Both the position numbers and the translations under genes were made by a program. This document shows positions 52,832 through 60,117 of a stretch of 64,000 nucleotides of DNA, one piece after another. Source of the stretch: Ensifer adhaerens (GTDB lineage Bacteria > Pseudomonadota > Alphaproteobacteria > Rhizobiales > Rhizobiaceae); the NCBI GenBank assembly GCA_900215285.1, contig OCMG01000004.1:2030001-2094000 (forward strand). The letters run 5' to 3'. Position 1 is the first letter of the stretch. Every line of letters starts with the position of its first letter. Below the pieces are notes generated by a model, which was given only the letters and a program-made list of their open reading frames with translations, searched no databases and was not told the DNA's origin.

Positions 52832-53538
52832 TCCGTGTTGAGACGATAGCCTATGCCGCGGACCGTCTGCAGCCACACCGGATTGGACGGATCGTCTTCG
52901 ATCTTGCGGCGCAGCCGATTGATCTGAACGTCGATGGTGCGTTCGCCGGTGTCGGCGTCGCTGCCGGCAAGCTCGTGACGAGGAACGGTATCGCCCGGCC
53001 GCGTGGCGAAAATGCGCATGATTTCCTGTTCGCGGTCCGTCAGATGCACGAATTCGCCGCTCCGGCGAAGCTCGGCCTTGGTGATCGAGAAGGTGAAGGG
53101 CCCGAACATCATCTGTTCAATGGCGGGCGGACGTTCCGCGGCGCTGCGGCGCAGGATGTTGTTGATGCGCAGGACCAGTTCGCGCGGATCGAAGGGCTTG
53201 CCGAGATAGTCGTCGGCGCCGGCCTCCAGACCTTCGATGCGCGATTCAGGTTCGCTGAGCGCAGTCAGCACGATGATCGGAAACTTGCGGTCCTTGCGCA
53301 GCGATTTCGTCAGTGCGATGCCGTTTTCGCCGGGCATCATGACGTCGGCGATCAGCAGGTCGAAGTCGAGGCCCTCGAGCTTCCGGCGCGCCTCCTGGCT
53401 GTCGGCGGCTGCGGTGACACGGAAGCCCTTTTCCTGGAGGAAGCGCTGAAGCAGGTCGCGAATACGCTTGTCGTCGTCCACGATCAGAATATGCGGTGCG
53501 TCGTCGGCAATCGTGTCGATCCTGGCGCTGTTGATCAT
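52828..53538 (-). CDS. OmpR-family response regulator (PetR-like)
   Basis: A 236-residue regulator with a receiver domain (about 12-125) where IVDDDKRIRD, DLLIADVMMPG and VLTALSEPESR supply the acidic pocket, phospho-Asp and Thr/Ser switch, and a winged-helix domain (about 140-232) with SDADTGERTIDVQINRLRRK. GGAGG precedes the ATG at 53538, which overlaps the MarR stop. The MarR-OmpR order matches PetP-PetR, known from Rhodobacter as needed for cytochrome expression; petABC is 27 kb away. Confidence 0.92.
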   Translation of the reverse strand: MINSARIDTIADDAPHILIVDDDKRIRDLLQRFLQEKGFRVTAAADSQEARRKLEGLDFDLLIADVMMPGENGIALTKSLRKDRKFPIIVLTALSEPESRIEGLEAGADDYLGKPFDPRELVLRINNILRRSAAERPPAIEQMMFGPFTFSITKAELRRSGEFVHLTDREQEIMRIFATRPGDTVPRHELAGSDADTGERTIDVQINRLRRKIEDDPSNPVWLQTVRGIGYRLNTE

Positions 53539-54041
53539 GCCTTGCCTCCTTCTTCCTCGCCGCACATGCGGGTGAGGAACCGCACGACTTGCGCGCGTTC
53601 TTCCGGTGTTGCAGTTGCCAGCGCATGCGCGATGCGGTGGTGCTGGGGTGCTGCCAGTTCCAGCGCGAGGTCGCGCCCGGCGCGGGTCGGGTAGAGGCAG
53701 CGCTGCCGTCGATCTTCGGGACCGGCGATCTGGCAGATATAGCCCTTGTCGATCAACTGCTTGAGAACGCGCGCCAGCGACTGCTTGGTGATTTTCAGCG
53801 TCTCCAGGAGTGCAGCCACCGTCATACCGGGCTCGCGGTTTACGAAGTGCATGACGCGGTGATGGGCGCGGCCCATGTCGCCCATTTCCAGAATGGCATC
53901 AGGATCGGAGGTGAAAGCCCGGTAGGCGAAGAAGAACAGTTCGATGATCTCGAAATCAACGCCATCGGCAGCCGTCATCGGCTCCATGATCGGTTCCGGC
54001 CGGCCTGTCTTGCCAGCGCGCGGGCGTTGAAGCTGGGGCAT
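53535..54041 (-). CDS. MarR-family regulator (PetP-like)
   Basis: A 168-residue winged-helix protein. The recognition region reads TVAALLETLKITKQSLARVL and the wing IAGPEDRRQRCLYPTRAGRD with the conserved DRR. AGGAC lies before the ATG. Four-base overlap with the response-regulator start indicates a MarR-OmpR-EnvZ operon. A PetP-like role is inferred from gene order, not from any binding site seen here. Confidence 0.9.
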   Translation of the reverse strand: MPQLQRPRAGKTGRPEPIMEPMTAADGVDFEIIELFFFAYRAFTSDPDAILEMGDMGRAHHRVMHFVNREPGMTVAALLETLKITKQSLARVLKQLIDKGYICQIAGPEDRRQRCLYPTRAGRDLALELAAPQHHRIAHALATATPEERAQVVRFLTRMCGEEEGGKA

Positions 54042-54200
54042 GCGCAGTCCTCATATCTTCCTGTTTCAAGGCCACGGCCTGCGGCCCTTGTTTCCCGATA
54101 GACCGTAAATGTCCATCCGATCAACAGCAAGATATGAGTTCTGGTCGCCACGCATGGATTGGCCGCAAGCAAGATCGCGACGAAGCCTGGCGAGACGGTC

Positions 54201-54476
54201 TTAATGTCGATGCCGCAGGATGCCGGTTGTCAGCGCGCCGACGATCGGTGTCAGGATCGCGCCGCCGAAGCCACCCGTGTAGATGTCGACAAGGGCGCCC
54301 GACACGGCGCCTTCGCCCCCTGTCAGATGAAAGACGATGCCGCCAAGCAGGCCGCCCACCGCCGCCACCGTCGTTCTGCTCCATGTCGTGAGTGCCGGCT
54401 GCTTCATCGCGGCGCAAACCGCGTTTCCCGCGATGATGCCTGCAACGATCTGGATCGCCATGCTTGCATAGTCCAT
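54201..54476 (-). CDS. Small membrane protein under an FNR/FixK-type promoter
   Basis: A 91-residue Gly/Ala-rich protein with about three membrane helices; the Gly-rich spacing (GGLLGGIVFHLTGG, TGGFGGAILTPIVG) resembles GlsB/YeaQ-type stress proteins, though the match is only by style. GGGAGG lies six bases before the ATG at 54476. A perfect FNR box with a well-placed -10 lies upstream, pointing to low-oxygen induction. Confidence 0.7.
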   Translation of the reverse strand: MDYASMAIQIVAGIIAGNAVCAAMKQPALTTWSRTTVAAVGGLLGGIVFHLTGGEGAVSGALVDIYTGGFGGAILTPIVGALTTGILRHRH

Positions 54477-54530
54477 GAAATGCCTCCCGTCAGTCCATGA
54501 TCTGGATGAAAGCTTCACGCGATTTCCCGA

Positions 54531-54570
54531 TTATGTCAACGACTTAATGACGCAGATTGATCCAGATCAA
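54531..54570 (-). promoter_or_regulatory. Class II FNR/FixK promoter
   Basis: TTGATCCAGATCAA at 54557-54570 is a perfect TTGAT-N4-ATCAA box. On the minus strand a CATAAT -10 follows at 54536-54531. The start point expected from it is near 54524, which places the box centre at about -40, the class II activator position. The 5' leader to the 91-residue protein is then about 48 bases. Confidence 0.75.
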
Positions 54571-54630
54571 GGAAGGGAGCACCCGAATGTGCCGGGCGTT
54601 TGACAAAAGACAAAACCGTGCCCCGGGCAG

Positions 54631-54656
54631 GGAACACTTCCCTCTGCAATGACGTT
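54631..54656 (+). promoter_or_regulatory. EcfG/RpoE2-type general stress promoter
   Basis: GGAAC at 54631-54635 and CGTT at 54653-54656 are separated by 17 bases, the spacing of alphaproteobacterial EcfG (RpoE2) promoters. The start codon of the 54-residue gene lies about 50 bases downstream. The match to both elements is exact. Confidence 0.7.
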
Positions 54657-54706
54657 TAAAACCGAATTCTCGGTCGCAGCCAGCGAAGAAACGAAGGGGG
54701 AATTTC

Positions 54707-54871
54707 ATGTCTTCGACGCCGATTTCGAATGATGAGTCGCCGCGCATGATGCGGCCGGTCGCCATCCTTTTCTTCACCATCGTGTTGTCCGTGGCTGCGC
54801 TGCTCGCAGCGACGGCCTCCTTCGCGGTTTCGCCGCTCGACACGCCTGTGGCGGAAATTTCCGCGCGTTGA
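54707..54871 (+). CDS. 54-residue single-pass membrane protein, stress-promoter linked
   Basis: A short gene from ATG at 54707 to TGA at 54869-54871, with AAGGGGGA six bases upstream. The product has a charged N-terminus of 17 residues (SSTPISNDESPRMMRP), one membrane helix (about 18-42) and a short acidic tail ending EISAR. An EcfG-type promoter lies just upstream, typical of small envelope proteins in the general stress response. No family is recognised. Confidence 0.65.
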   Translation: MSSTPISNDESPRMMRPVAILFFTIVLSVAALLAATASFAVSPLDTPVAEISAR

Positions 54872-54945
54872 ATTCTCCCTTCGACGGTTCCCATTGACGC
54901 CGACTTCCTCTATCTCGTGACGAGATCGGACAACGGAGTAGCGAC

Positions 54946-55593
54946 ATGGCGAAGCTTCAGGCGGGGGTCATCCCGGTAACGGCCTTCCAGCAGAACTGCA
55001 CGGTTCTCTTTGACAGCGAGACCAAGGAAGGTGTCGTTGTCGACCCCGGCGGCGATGTGGGGACGATCCTGGAGGTCCTGAAGTCGAACGCCATCGACGT
55101 GAAGGCGATCTGGCTGACACATGGCCATCTCGATCATGCCGGCGGGGCCATGGAACTCAAGGAAGCGCTTGGTGTCGACATCATCGGTCCGCACAAGAAC
55201 GACGAGACATTCCTGAAGGGGCTTGAGGCGCAGGCCAAGATGTATGGTCTCGACACGCCCATGCGCAATTGCACCCCGGATCGCTGGCTCGACGATGGCG
55301 ATACGGTCGGCTTTGGAAACCATGTGTTCGAGGTCTATCACACGCCGGGTCATGCGCCGGGGCATGTGATCTATTTCCATCGCGAGGAGGGGATCGCCCA
55401 CCTGGGCGACGTGCTCTTCCACGGATCAATCGGGCGCACGGATCTTCCCGGTGGCGATCACGCCACGTTGTTGAATTCCATCAAGACGAAAGTGTTTCCA
55501 CTCGGCGATCATGTCGGCTTCATCTGCGGGCACGGCCCGGGCAGCCGCATCGGCGACGAGCGGCGGAACAATCCGTTCCTCGTCGGCCTCTAA
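54946..55593 (+). CDS. Metallo-beta-lactamase-fold hydrolase (glyoxalase II-like)
   Basis: A 215-residue MBL hydrolase. The metal motif is WLTHGHLDHAGG (HXHXDH); further ligands are in HTPGHAPGHV and the GDVLFHGSIGRTDL segment. This short form matches the YcbL-type hydroxyacylglutathione-hydrolase-like enzymes. ACGGAG precedes the ATG. It stands alone after the small membrane genes. Confidence 0.92.
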   Translation: MAKLQAGVIPVTAFQQNCTVLFDSETKEGVVVDPGGDVGTILEVLKSNAIDVKAIWLTHGHLDHAGGAMELKEALGVDIIGPHKNDETFLKGLEAQAKMYGLDTPMRNCTPDRWLDDGDTVGFGNHVFEVYHTPGHAPGHVIYFHREEGIAHLGDVLFHGSIGRTDLPGGDHATLLNSIKTKVFPLGDHVGFICGHGPGSRIGDERRNNPFLVGL

Positions 55594-55694
55594 AGCAATT
55601 CCAGCGAACGTGGAAACCGGTTTCGCGTCCGGAATGGCGCAAAAACAAAGAGATGGATCGTTTCAGCGTTTCGAAGAAATATTGAAACGATCTA
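55594..55694. repeat. Rhizobial-type dispersed palindromic repeat
   Basis: Starting at the hydrolase stop codon, about 100 bases resemble an intergenic repeat that I recall from many Rhizobiales genomes: an AT-rich CAAAAACAAAGAGAT core followed by a palindrome, GATCGTTTCA (55656-55665) with TGAAACGATC (55683-55692). The recall is from general knowledge; copy number in this genome cannot be seen. Confidence 0.55.
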
Positions 55695-55710
55695 AGCCGC
55701 GACAGACAAA

Positions 55711-55740
55711 CAAAAATGCCGGGCGCCAAGCCCGGCATTT
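55711..55740 (-). terminator. BA14K-gene terminator
   Basis: AAATGCCGGGC and GCCCGGCATTT pair as an 11-bp stem (55714-55724 with 55730-55740). On the minus strand it is followed by TTGTTTG; on the plus strand by CTTGTTCT, so it may work in both directions between the convergent genes. Confidence 0.8.
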
Positions 55741-55752
55741 CTTGTTCTGATA

Positions 55753-56163
55753 TCAACCTGCCGTGCAGAAATGCTCACGGCCGTCATAGCCGACGAATGT
55801 GCCGCTCTGCGGATCGAAGGAGCGGTACCGGTTCGAGCAATAGCGATACCAGCTGCGCGACCACGGGGCGAGACCCGGACGATAGACCTCGACCGGCCGC
55901 TCATAGACATAGGCCGGACGGTAATAGACCCGACGCGGCGGCTCGTCGTAATAATAGCGGCGTGGCGGCGGCGGGGGGCTGGCAAGGGCTGCGCCGGCAA
56001 TCACGCCGACGGCGAGACCGGCAACGCCGGCGGCAAGGGCATCACCGCCACCATGGTGGTAGTGTCGGCGATGCCATTCCTGGGCAGAAGCGCTGCCGGC
56101 TACAGCAAAAGCTGCCACCGTTGCGGCGCACGAAATCGCTACAAATTTCGAAAGCTTGTTCAT
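55753..56163 (-). CDS. BA14K-family secreted protein
   Basis: A 136-residue secreted protein. Signal peptide about 1-27 (ending GSASAQ), a Gly/Ala-rich membrane-like stretch, a Pro/Tyr/Arg-rich middle, and the BA14K C-terminal box with WYRYCSNRYRSFDPQSGTFV and a second Cys near the end. Brucella BA14K is immunoreactive and lectin-like. Upstream on the minus strand GGAAC at 56279-56275 with 17 bases to ATTT is a weak EcfG-like promoter candidate. Confidence 0.88.
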   Translation of the reverse strand: MNKLSKFVAISCAATVAAFAVAGSASAQEWHRRHYHHGGGDALAAGVAGLAVGVIAGAALASPPPPPRRYYYDEPPRRVYYRPAYVYERPVEVYRPGLAPWSRSWYRYCSNRYRSFDPQSGTFVGYDGREHFCTAG

Positions 56164-56291
56164 GGCCTTTCCTTTCGTCCATGCGCGCGATCAGATCGCG
56201 TCGTTATGACGAAAATTAGGTCGTCGAAGCTGAACGCAGTCTGAACAAGGTTAAAATTCCGCGAAGCCAGCAAAGTTCCATGACAAAATAC

Positions 56292-56336
56292 AAAACCGCG
56301 ACCCGAGGCGCCAAGGACGCCTGCAGATCGCGGTTT
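56292..56336 (-). terminator. Cold-shock-gene terminator
   Basis: AAACCGCGA and TCGCGGTTT form the base of a hairpin with an inner GGCGCC/GGACGCC-type stem. On the minus strand TTTTGTATTTTG follows. It lies about 30 bases after the cold shock protein stop codon. Confidence 0.8.
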
Positions 56337-56367
56337 CAAATAGGTTCAGCCGATCAGTCTGAAAGGG

Positions 56368-56583
56368 TCAGCCCGTAACCGTCAGGTTGACAGCCTTGGG
56401 GCCCTTGCCGCGACGATCCGGCTCGGTATCGAAGGAAACCTTCTGGTTTTCGGTCAGCCCGTTGAGGCCGGATGCCTGGACGGCGGAGATGTGGACGAAG
56501 ATGTCCGCGCCGCCCTTGTCGGGCTTGATGAAGCCGAAGCCCTTGTCGGTATTGAAGAATTTTACAGTGCCAGTCTCGGCCAT
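56368..56583 (-). CDS. cspA: CspA-family cold shock protein
   Basis: A 71-residue OB-fold RNA chaperone. RNP1 (KGFGFIKPD) and RNP2 (DIFVHISAV) are intact. The ribosome site AAAGGAC precedes the ATG. More than 400 bases upstream are free of genes, consistent with the long structured 5' leaders typical of csp mRNAs. An AT-rich segment and a TGCCC-N7-GGGCA palindrome lie in that leader or promoter region. Confidence 0.95.
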   Translation of the reverse strand: MAETGTVKFFNTDKGFGFIKPDKGGADIFVHISAVQASGLNGLTENQKVSFDTEPDRRGKGPKAVNLTVTG

Positions 56584-56991
56584 GTGTCTCAGGTCCTTTT
56601 CTCACGCCCGTGCCGCTACGGGCTCATGCTGCGCCTCAACTCGAGGCTTTCGGCAGGCAGTCGAGGTCATGCAGAGGAAAGGTCCTGTTTTGTTACCGCG
56701 GTACATATGGAAATCGGACCTGCCTTGCCCAATCCCCAAACTGACCGCCCGGAACTTGTCGCGTCTCCGGAGCGCAGAATTTATGAGGTCTTCCCGTGTG
56801 TTCACAGAAACCTGTGAACGGAGCGCAGAGTGATGTAGTTCTGAAAAATTGGCAAGCGAAACTTTTACGCGCTTTTCAAAACTTCTTGCGGCAACTTTAG
56901 AGAAATTCAAAAATTTAATTGCCCGGTATCTGGGCAGTATTTGCAAGTGCTTGAAAATCAAGCAGGAACAAACTCAAGCAAAACAGCGCGC
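56584..56991. other. Upstream region of the cold shock gene
   Basis: A 408-base gap with a markedly AT-rich part (56830-56960). It contains TGCCC-GGTATCT-GGGCA at 56920-56936. Frames of up to 119 codons on the minus strand cross it but have no ribosome site. This is probably the csp promoter plus long leader; the exact start site is not evident. Confidence 0.5.
56920..56939. promoter_or_regulatory. TGCCC-N7-GGGCA-GTA motif, copy 1
   Basis: An inverted repeat with 5-base arms and a 7-base spacer, followed by GTA. A second copy with the same spacing and the same GTA flank occurs at 63818-63837. It may be a regulator site; no known protein is assigned. Confidence 0.35.
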
Positions 56992-57885
56992 TCAGGCGTG
57001 GGATTGTGATCGCCGGGAGAGGATTTCCGGAACGATTTCAACGAGCATCATGGCGAGGAAGATGATGCCGCAGCCGAGATAGCCAAGGGGCGTGATCGTC
57101 TCGCCCAGAATAAGAGCGCCGAAGGTTGCTGCAAAAAGCGCTTCCGACGACAGGAAGATCGCTGCCTGCGGTGCTGTGGTGTAGCGCTGCCCGATGACCT
57201 GGAGGCTGAAGGCGAGACCGGAGGAGAAGACGCCGGCATAGGCGATTTCGAAACCCGCGTTGCGGATGGCTTCCCACGAGATGGGCTCAAGAAAGATCGC
57301 TACCAGCGTCGCGCAAAGACCGGTGACGCCGAACTGCCAGGCGGAGAGCATGAGCGGGCGTCCGCTCTGGCTGGCGAAAATGCCGATCAGGAAGACCTGC
57401 ACGGACCAGAAGAAGGCACAAACGATCGTCATGACGTCGCCATAGGAGAGGCTCGTCAGGGAGCCGCCGCTCAGCAGGAAGATGCCCGTGAGCGCGAGGG
57501 TCGCCGCCGGCCAGATGATCCAGTGCGGGGCACGGCGCAGGATTACGACGGTCAGGATCGGGACCATGATCACATAGAGGCCGGTGAGGAAGCCGGAATT
57601 GGTGACGGTGGTTGTCAGGAGACCGATCTGCTGCGTCAGCGCGCCGGCAAACAGCGCAAGCCCTATGGCGGTGAAAGCGAAGTAGGTGCGCGGGGCGACA
57701 GGCTTTGCCGCCCGCCCTGCCTCGCGCCAGGCAAAGGGCGCGACCGCGATTGTGGCGACCAGAAACCGCAGGCCGATGAACCAAAGCGGGCCCAGCGACT
57801 TCATCGCACTCGACTGCACCACGAAACCGCCGCCCCAGATCGCTCCGGCCAGAAGAAGGCAAAGATTGGCTTGAAGGCGGGACAT
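56992..57885 (-). CDS. EamA/DMT-superfamily transporter
   Basis: A 297-residue membrane protein with ten helices in two EamA repeats. NLCLLLAGAIWGGGFVVQSSAM starts the first repeat; the second begins near SYGDVMTIVCAFFWSVQVFLIG. Family members export amino acids or metabolites. No operon partner is evident, and the substrate cannot be predicted. Confidence 0.88.
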   Translation of the reverse strand: MSRLQANLCLLLAGAIWGGGFVVQSSAMKSLGPLWFIGLRFLVATIAVAPFAWREAGRAAKPVAPRTYFAFTAIGLALFAGALTQQIGLLTTTVTNSGFLTGLYVIMVPILTVVILRRAPHWIIWPAATLALTGIFLLSGGSLTSLSYGDVMTIVCAFFWSVQVFLIGIFASQSGRPLMLSAWQFGVTGLCATLVAIFLEPISWEAIRNAGFEIAYAGVFSSGLAFSLQVIGQRYTTAPQAAIFLSSEALFAATFGALILGETITPLGYLGCGIIFLAMMLVEIVPEILSRRSQSHA

Positions 57886-57990
57886 GAAACGGCCTTGTGC
57901 GGGGGAGGGGGCGATGGGCGACGGCCGGGCTTCTAGCAGCGACTTACCTTTGGCTCAAGGGCAGGCCGGCAGAAAAAGGGACCGTGACGA

Positions 57991-58623
57991 TCAGCCGTTG
58001 AAGGCCAGCACCGGTTGCCTGATATCGATCAGTTCGGCGTCGATGATGTAGCGCAGGGGACCGAGTTCCTGTTCGTCGAGAGGCCAGCATGTGGTCAATG
58101 CCAGGTGCTTGCCCATGGCCGAGACGTCGATCCCGTTGTCATCCCACCGCGCAACCCGGCTGTCGGTGGTGCGGAAGTCGAGTTCTCGTCCATCGGCCAT
58201 TTCGACGTGGATCGTGTCGCCCGGCTTCAGCTCGCGGAGCCACGCCGATTGCGTGCGGCGATGCGCGGTAATGACGGCCGTGCCAGCGTCGCCCGGCAGC
58301 GGGGAGGCTTCAAGCCATGCGGGGCCGAGATCCGTGGCCTTGCCCGTCGCACCGGCGATCACGATCTCGCTCATGCCGAGACGCGGGACCGAGATGCGGG
58401 CCATGACTCGAAAGTCGGCCCAGGGCCAGGGGCGACCGTCGCCAAGACCTTCGACGCGGCGGTCGAAGCTGCGGTTGAGGAGTATGTGCGCCAGACCCGC
58501 CTTGGCCTTAATGTAGAGCCCGTCGCCGATCAGCACGATACCCGCGAGCGCCACCACGATCAGGAGCGTGATGGCGGTGCGGATGGCAAGCGGCTGGCGG
58601 TGTTCGTCCTTCCTAGAGGACAT
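57991..58623 (-). CDS. Class GN sortase
   Basis: A 210-residue Gram-negative-type sortase. One N-terminal membrane helix (about 16-35) anchors an extracytoplasmic domain. Catalytic residues are His121 (VITAHRRT), Cys179 (LTTCWPLD) and Arg191 (GPLRYIID). The ATG at 58623 has AGGA eight bases upstream and overlaps the stop of the preceding gene by 11 bases. GN sortases usually pair with a VIT/VWA target bearing an LPxTG-like motif; none is here. Confidence 0.88.
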   Translation of the reverse strand: MSSRKDEHRQPLAIRTAITLLIVVALAGIVLIGDGLYIKAKAGLAHILLNRSFDRRVEGLGDGRPWPWADFRVMARISVPRLGMSEIVIAGATGKATDLGPAWLEASPLPGDAGTAVITAHRRTQSAWLRELKPGDTIHVEMADGRELDFRTTDSRVARWDDNGIDVSAMGKHLALTTCWPLDEQELGPLRYIIDAELIDIRQPVLAFNG

Positions 58624-59212
58624 CAAGGCGATCCTCGTCCTCATGACGTCCACGCGGGCCGCCAAAGGCAAGCAGGATGAAACTGCCGCCGATCACGGCC
58701 GAGGAGATCAGCAGCAGACCACTGATAATGTCGTGATCCGCCAGCGCCGTCTGGTGGGGCGGGTTCAGGTTGGACGAAGGGTTCGACATGAGGGGCGTGA
58801 GGCCCCGATGAACTTCGAACACGGCATCAACCATGCGGGCGCCGGAGTCATGCTGGAAAACGGCATTCTGGAGCAGGGCGGCCGGAGCCGTAACCTCCGC
58901 TGCCGGCAGGGGACGTATCTCCGAGAGCACGCCATCGGTCCGAGCGGCTGCCTGCGCGTTATCGAGCTGGACGAGGACCATCTGGCGGTCGCCGATGGAC
59001 GATGGTGCGGAAAACAGACCGGGTTGCTGCAGATCGAGCGTTGCCGTGTGGGGCATGTCCGCTGCCGAGGCGCCTGCGCCGGTCGCCGAGGCGGAATTCA
59101 TCAGGCCGGCAAACATGCACACGAGGACGGCCACGAAGACAATCGCGAGCCAACCCATGATGTTGTCGTTGCGCTTCAGCCGTACATATTCCAGTTCGTC
59201 TTCCAGAAACAT
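58613..59212 (-). CDS. Two-TM protein partnered with the sortase
   Basis: A 199-residue protein from ATG at 59212 (GGGG about six bases upstream). A short charged N-terminus is followed by helix 1 (about 20-40), a periplasmic domain of about 120 residues, and helix 2 (about 160-182) with a charged tail GPRGRHEDEDR. There is no LPxTG-type motif before helix 2, so it may be an accessory factor or a target with an unusual signal. I do not recognise the family. It overlaps the sortase start by 11 bases. Confidence 0.75.
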   Translation of the reverse strand: MFLEDELEYVRLKRNDNIMGWLAIVFVAVLVCMFAGLMNSASATGAGASAADMPHTATLDLQQPGLFSAPSSIGDRQMVLVQLDNAQAAARTDGVLSEIRPLPAAEVTAPAALLQNAVFQHDSGARMVDAVFEVHRGLTPLMSNPSSNLNPPHQTALADHDIISGLLLISSAVIGGSFILLAFGGPRGRHEDEDRLDVL

Positions 59213-59586
59213 GATCTTCCCCAATCGTTCTGCCGGCCGTTGGACTGGCCCGCAATGTCCCTATCGATCGTGTCTTCCGGAGGCTGTTTCCTCAGTGACA
59301 GGCGGTACGTGATCGATGTCTTATTTTAAAACGGGTCATCATGGCCTCAGACGGGTCAAATTGTGACGCCAGGGGAGATTTATCGTGACGAATTCAAGGC
59401 ACGCGCGAAACTTGCAGGAGGACATCGTGCCTGACGTGCCCGCGAGCGAGACGCGTGTTAAGTTTTGTGTCTGGAACGTGAAGCGATGTTATCCGCATGA
59501 AAATAATTTTAATGTGATTTTACAATGACTTCTATCAGGTTTAAGCCGGTACTTGCGGAGGATTTATGGCCTGAAGGAGACCGGAG
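59213..59586. other. Divergent region between sortase operon and DUF4405 gene
   Basis: A 374-base gap. It contains two direct copies of ACGGGTCA 20 bases apart beside an AT-rich TAAAAT -10-like element facing the sortase operon, and an AT-rich run near 59500-59525 that may hold the DUF4405 promoter. No RNA gene recognised. Confidence 0.5.
59331..59358. promoter_or_regulatory. Direct repeat ACGGGTCA x2, helical phasing
   Basis: ACGGGTCA occurs at 59331-59338 and 59351-59358, exactly 20 bases apart, so both copies face the same side of the helix. TAAAAT (59328-59323, minus strand) directly adjoins. This looks like a regulator binding site for the sortase operon. The protein is unknown. Confidence 0.45.
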
Positions 59587-60093
59587 ATGAAAGACACATT
59601 GCTGCGCTACGCAACGCCTGCGCTGACCTCACTTTTTGTTGTATCGCTGATATCTGGCGTGATCATTTTCTTCCATCTGGGACCTGCCTGGTTGCACGGT
59701 GTGCATGAATGGCTCAGCATGGTTCTGATCCTCCCATTCGTGCTTCACATGTGGCGAAACTGGCGACCTTTCGTTAACTATTTTAAACGGACGGCCATGC
59801 CTGTCAGCCTGGCAGCTGGCGTTGCGGCCGTCGCCGCCTTCGGTCTCGTGCCGGCTGGAGCCGAAGGGGAAAGGAGCGGCCCGCCGCAATTCGCGCTGGC
59901 CGCCACGATGGTGGCCGCCACGCCTGCGGCCGTGGCGCCTGTGTTGGGTGTTTCACCGGAGGTGCTGGTCGACAGTCTGAAGGCGGCCGGTTTTGACGCC
60001 GCCGATGCCGCAACGTCAATGAAGTCCATGGCCGAGGCGAATGGCAAGAGCTCGACGGATGTCTACAAGGTTCTGAATTCGGTCGGGAAATGA
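59587..60093 (+). CDS. DUF4405-type membrane protein with helical tail
   Basis: A 168-residue protein. Residues 10-30 and 40-62 are membrane helices with several His (FFHLGPAWLHGVHEWL, LHMWRNWRP), the DUF4405 pattern that suggests a membrane b-type heme site. A third hydrophobic stretch (about 78-90) is followed by a Pro/Ala-rich linker and a C-terminal helical domain with LVDSLKAAGFDAADAA. AAGGAG precedes the ATG. It is divergent from the sortase operon. Confidence 0.78.
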   Translation: MKDTLLRYATPALTSLFVVSLISGVIIFFHLGPAWLHGVHEWLSMVLILPFVLHMWRNWRPFVNYFKRTAMPVSLAAGVAAVAAFGLVPAGAEGERSGPPQFALAATMVAATPAAVAPVLGVSPEVLVDSLKAAGFDAADAATSMKSMAEANGKSSTDVYKVLNSVGK

Positions 60094-60117
60094 CGAGAGT
60101 CAGGCGGGGAGGGGCGC

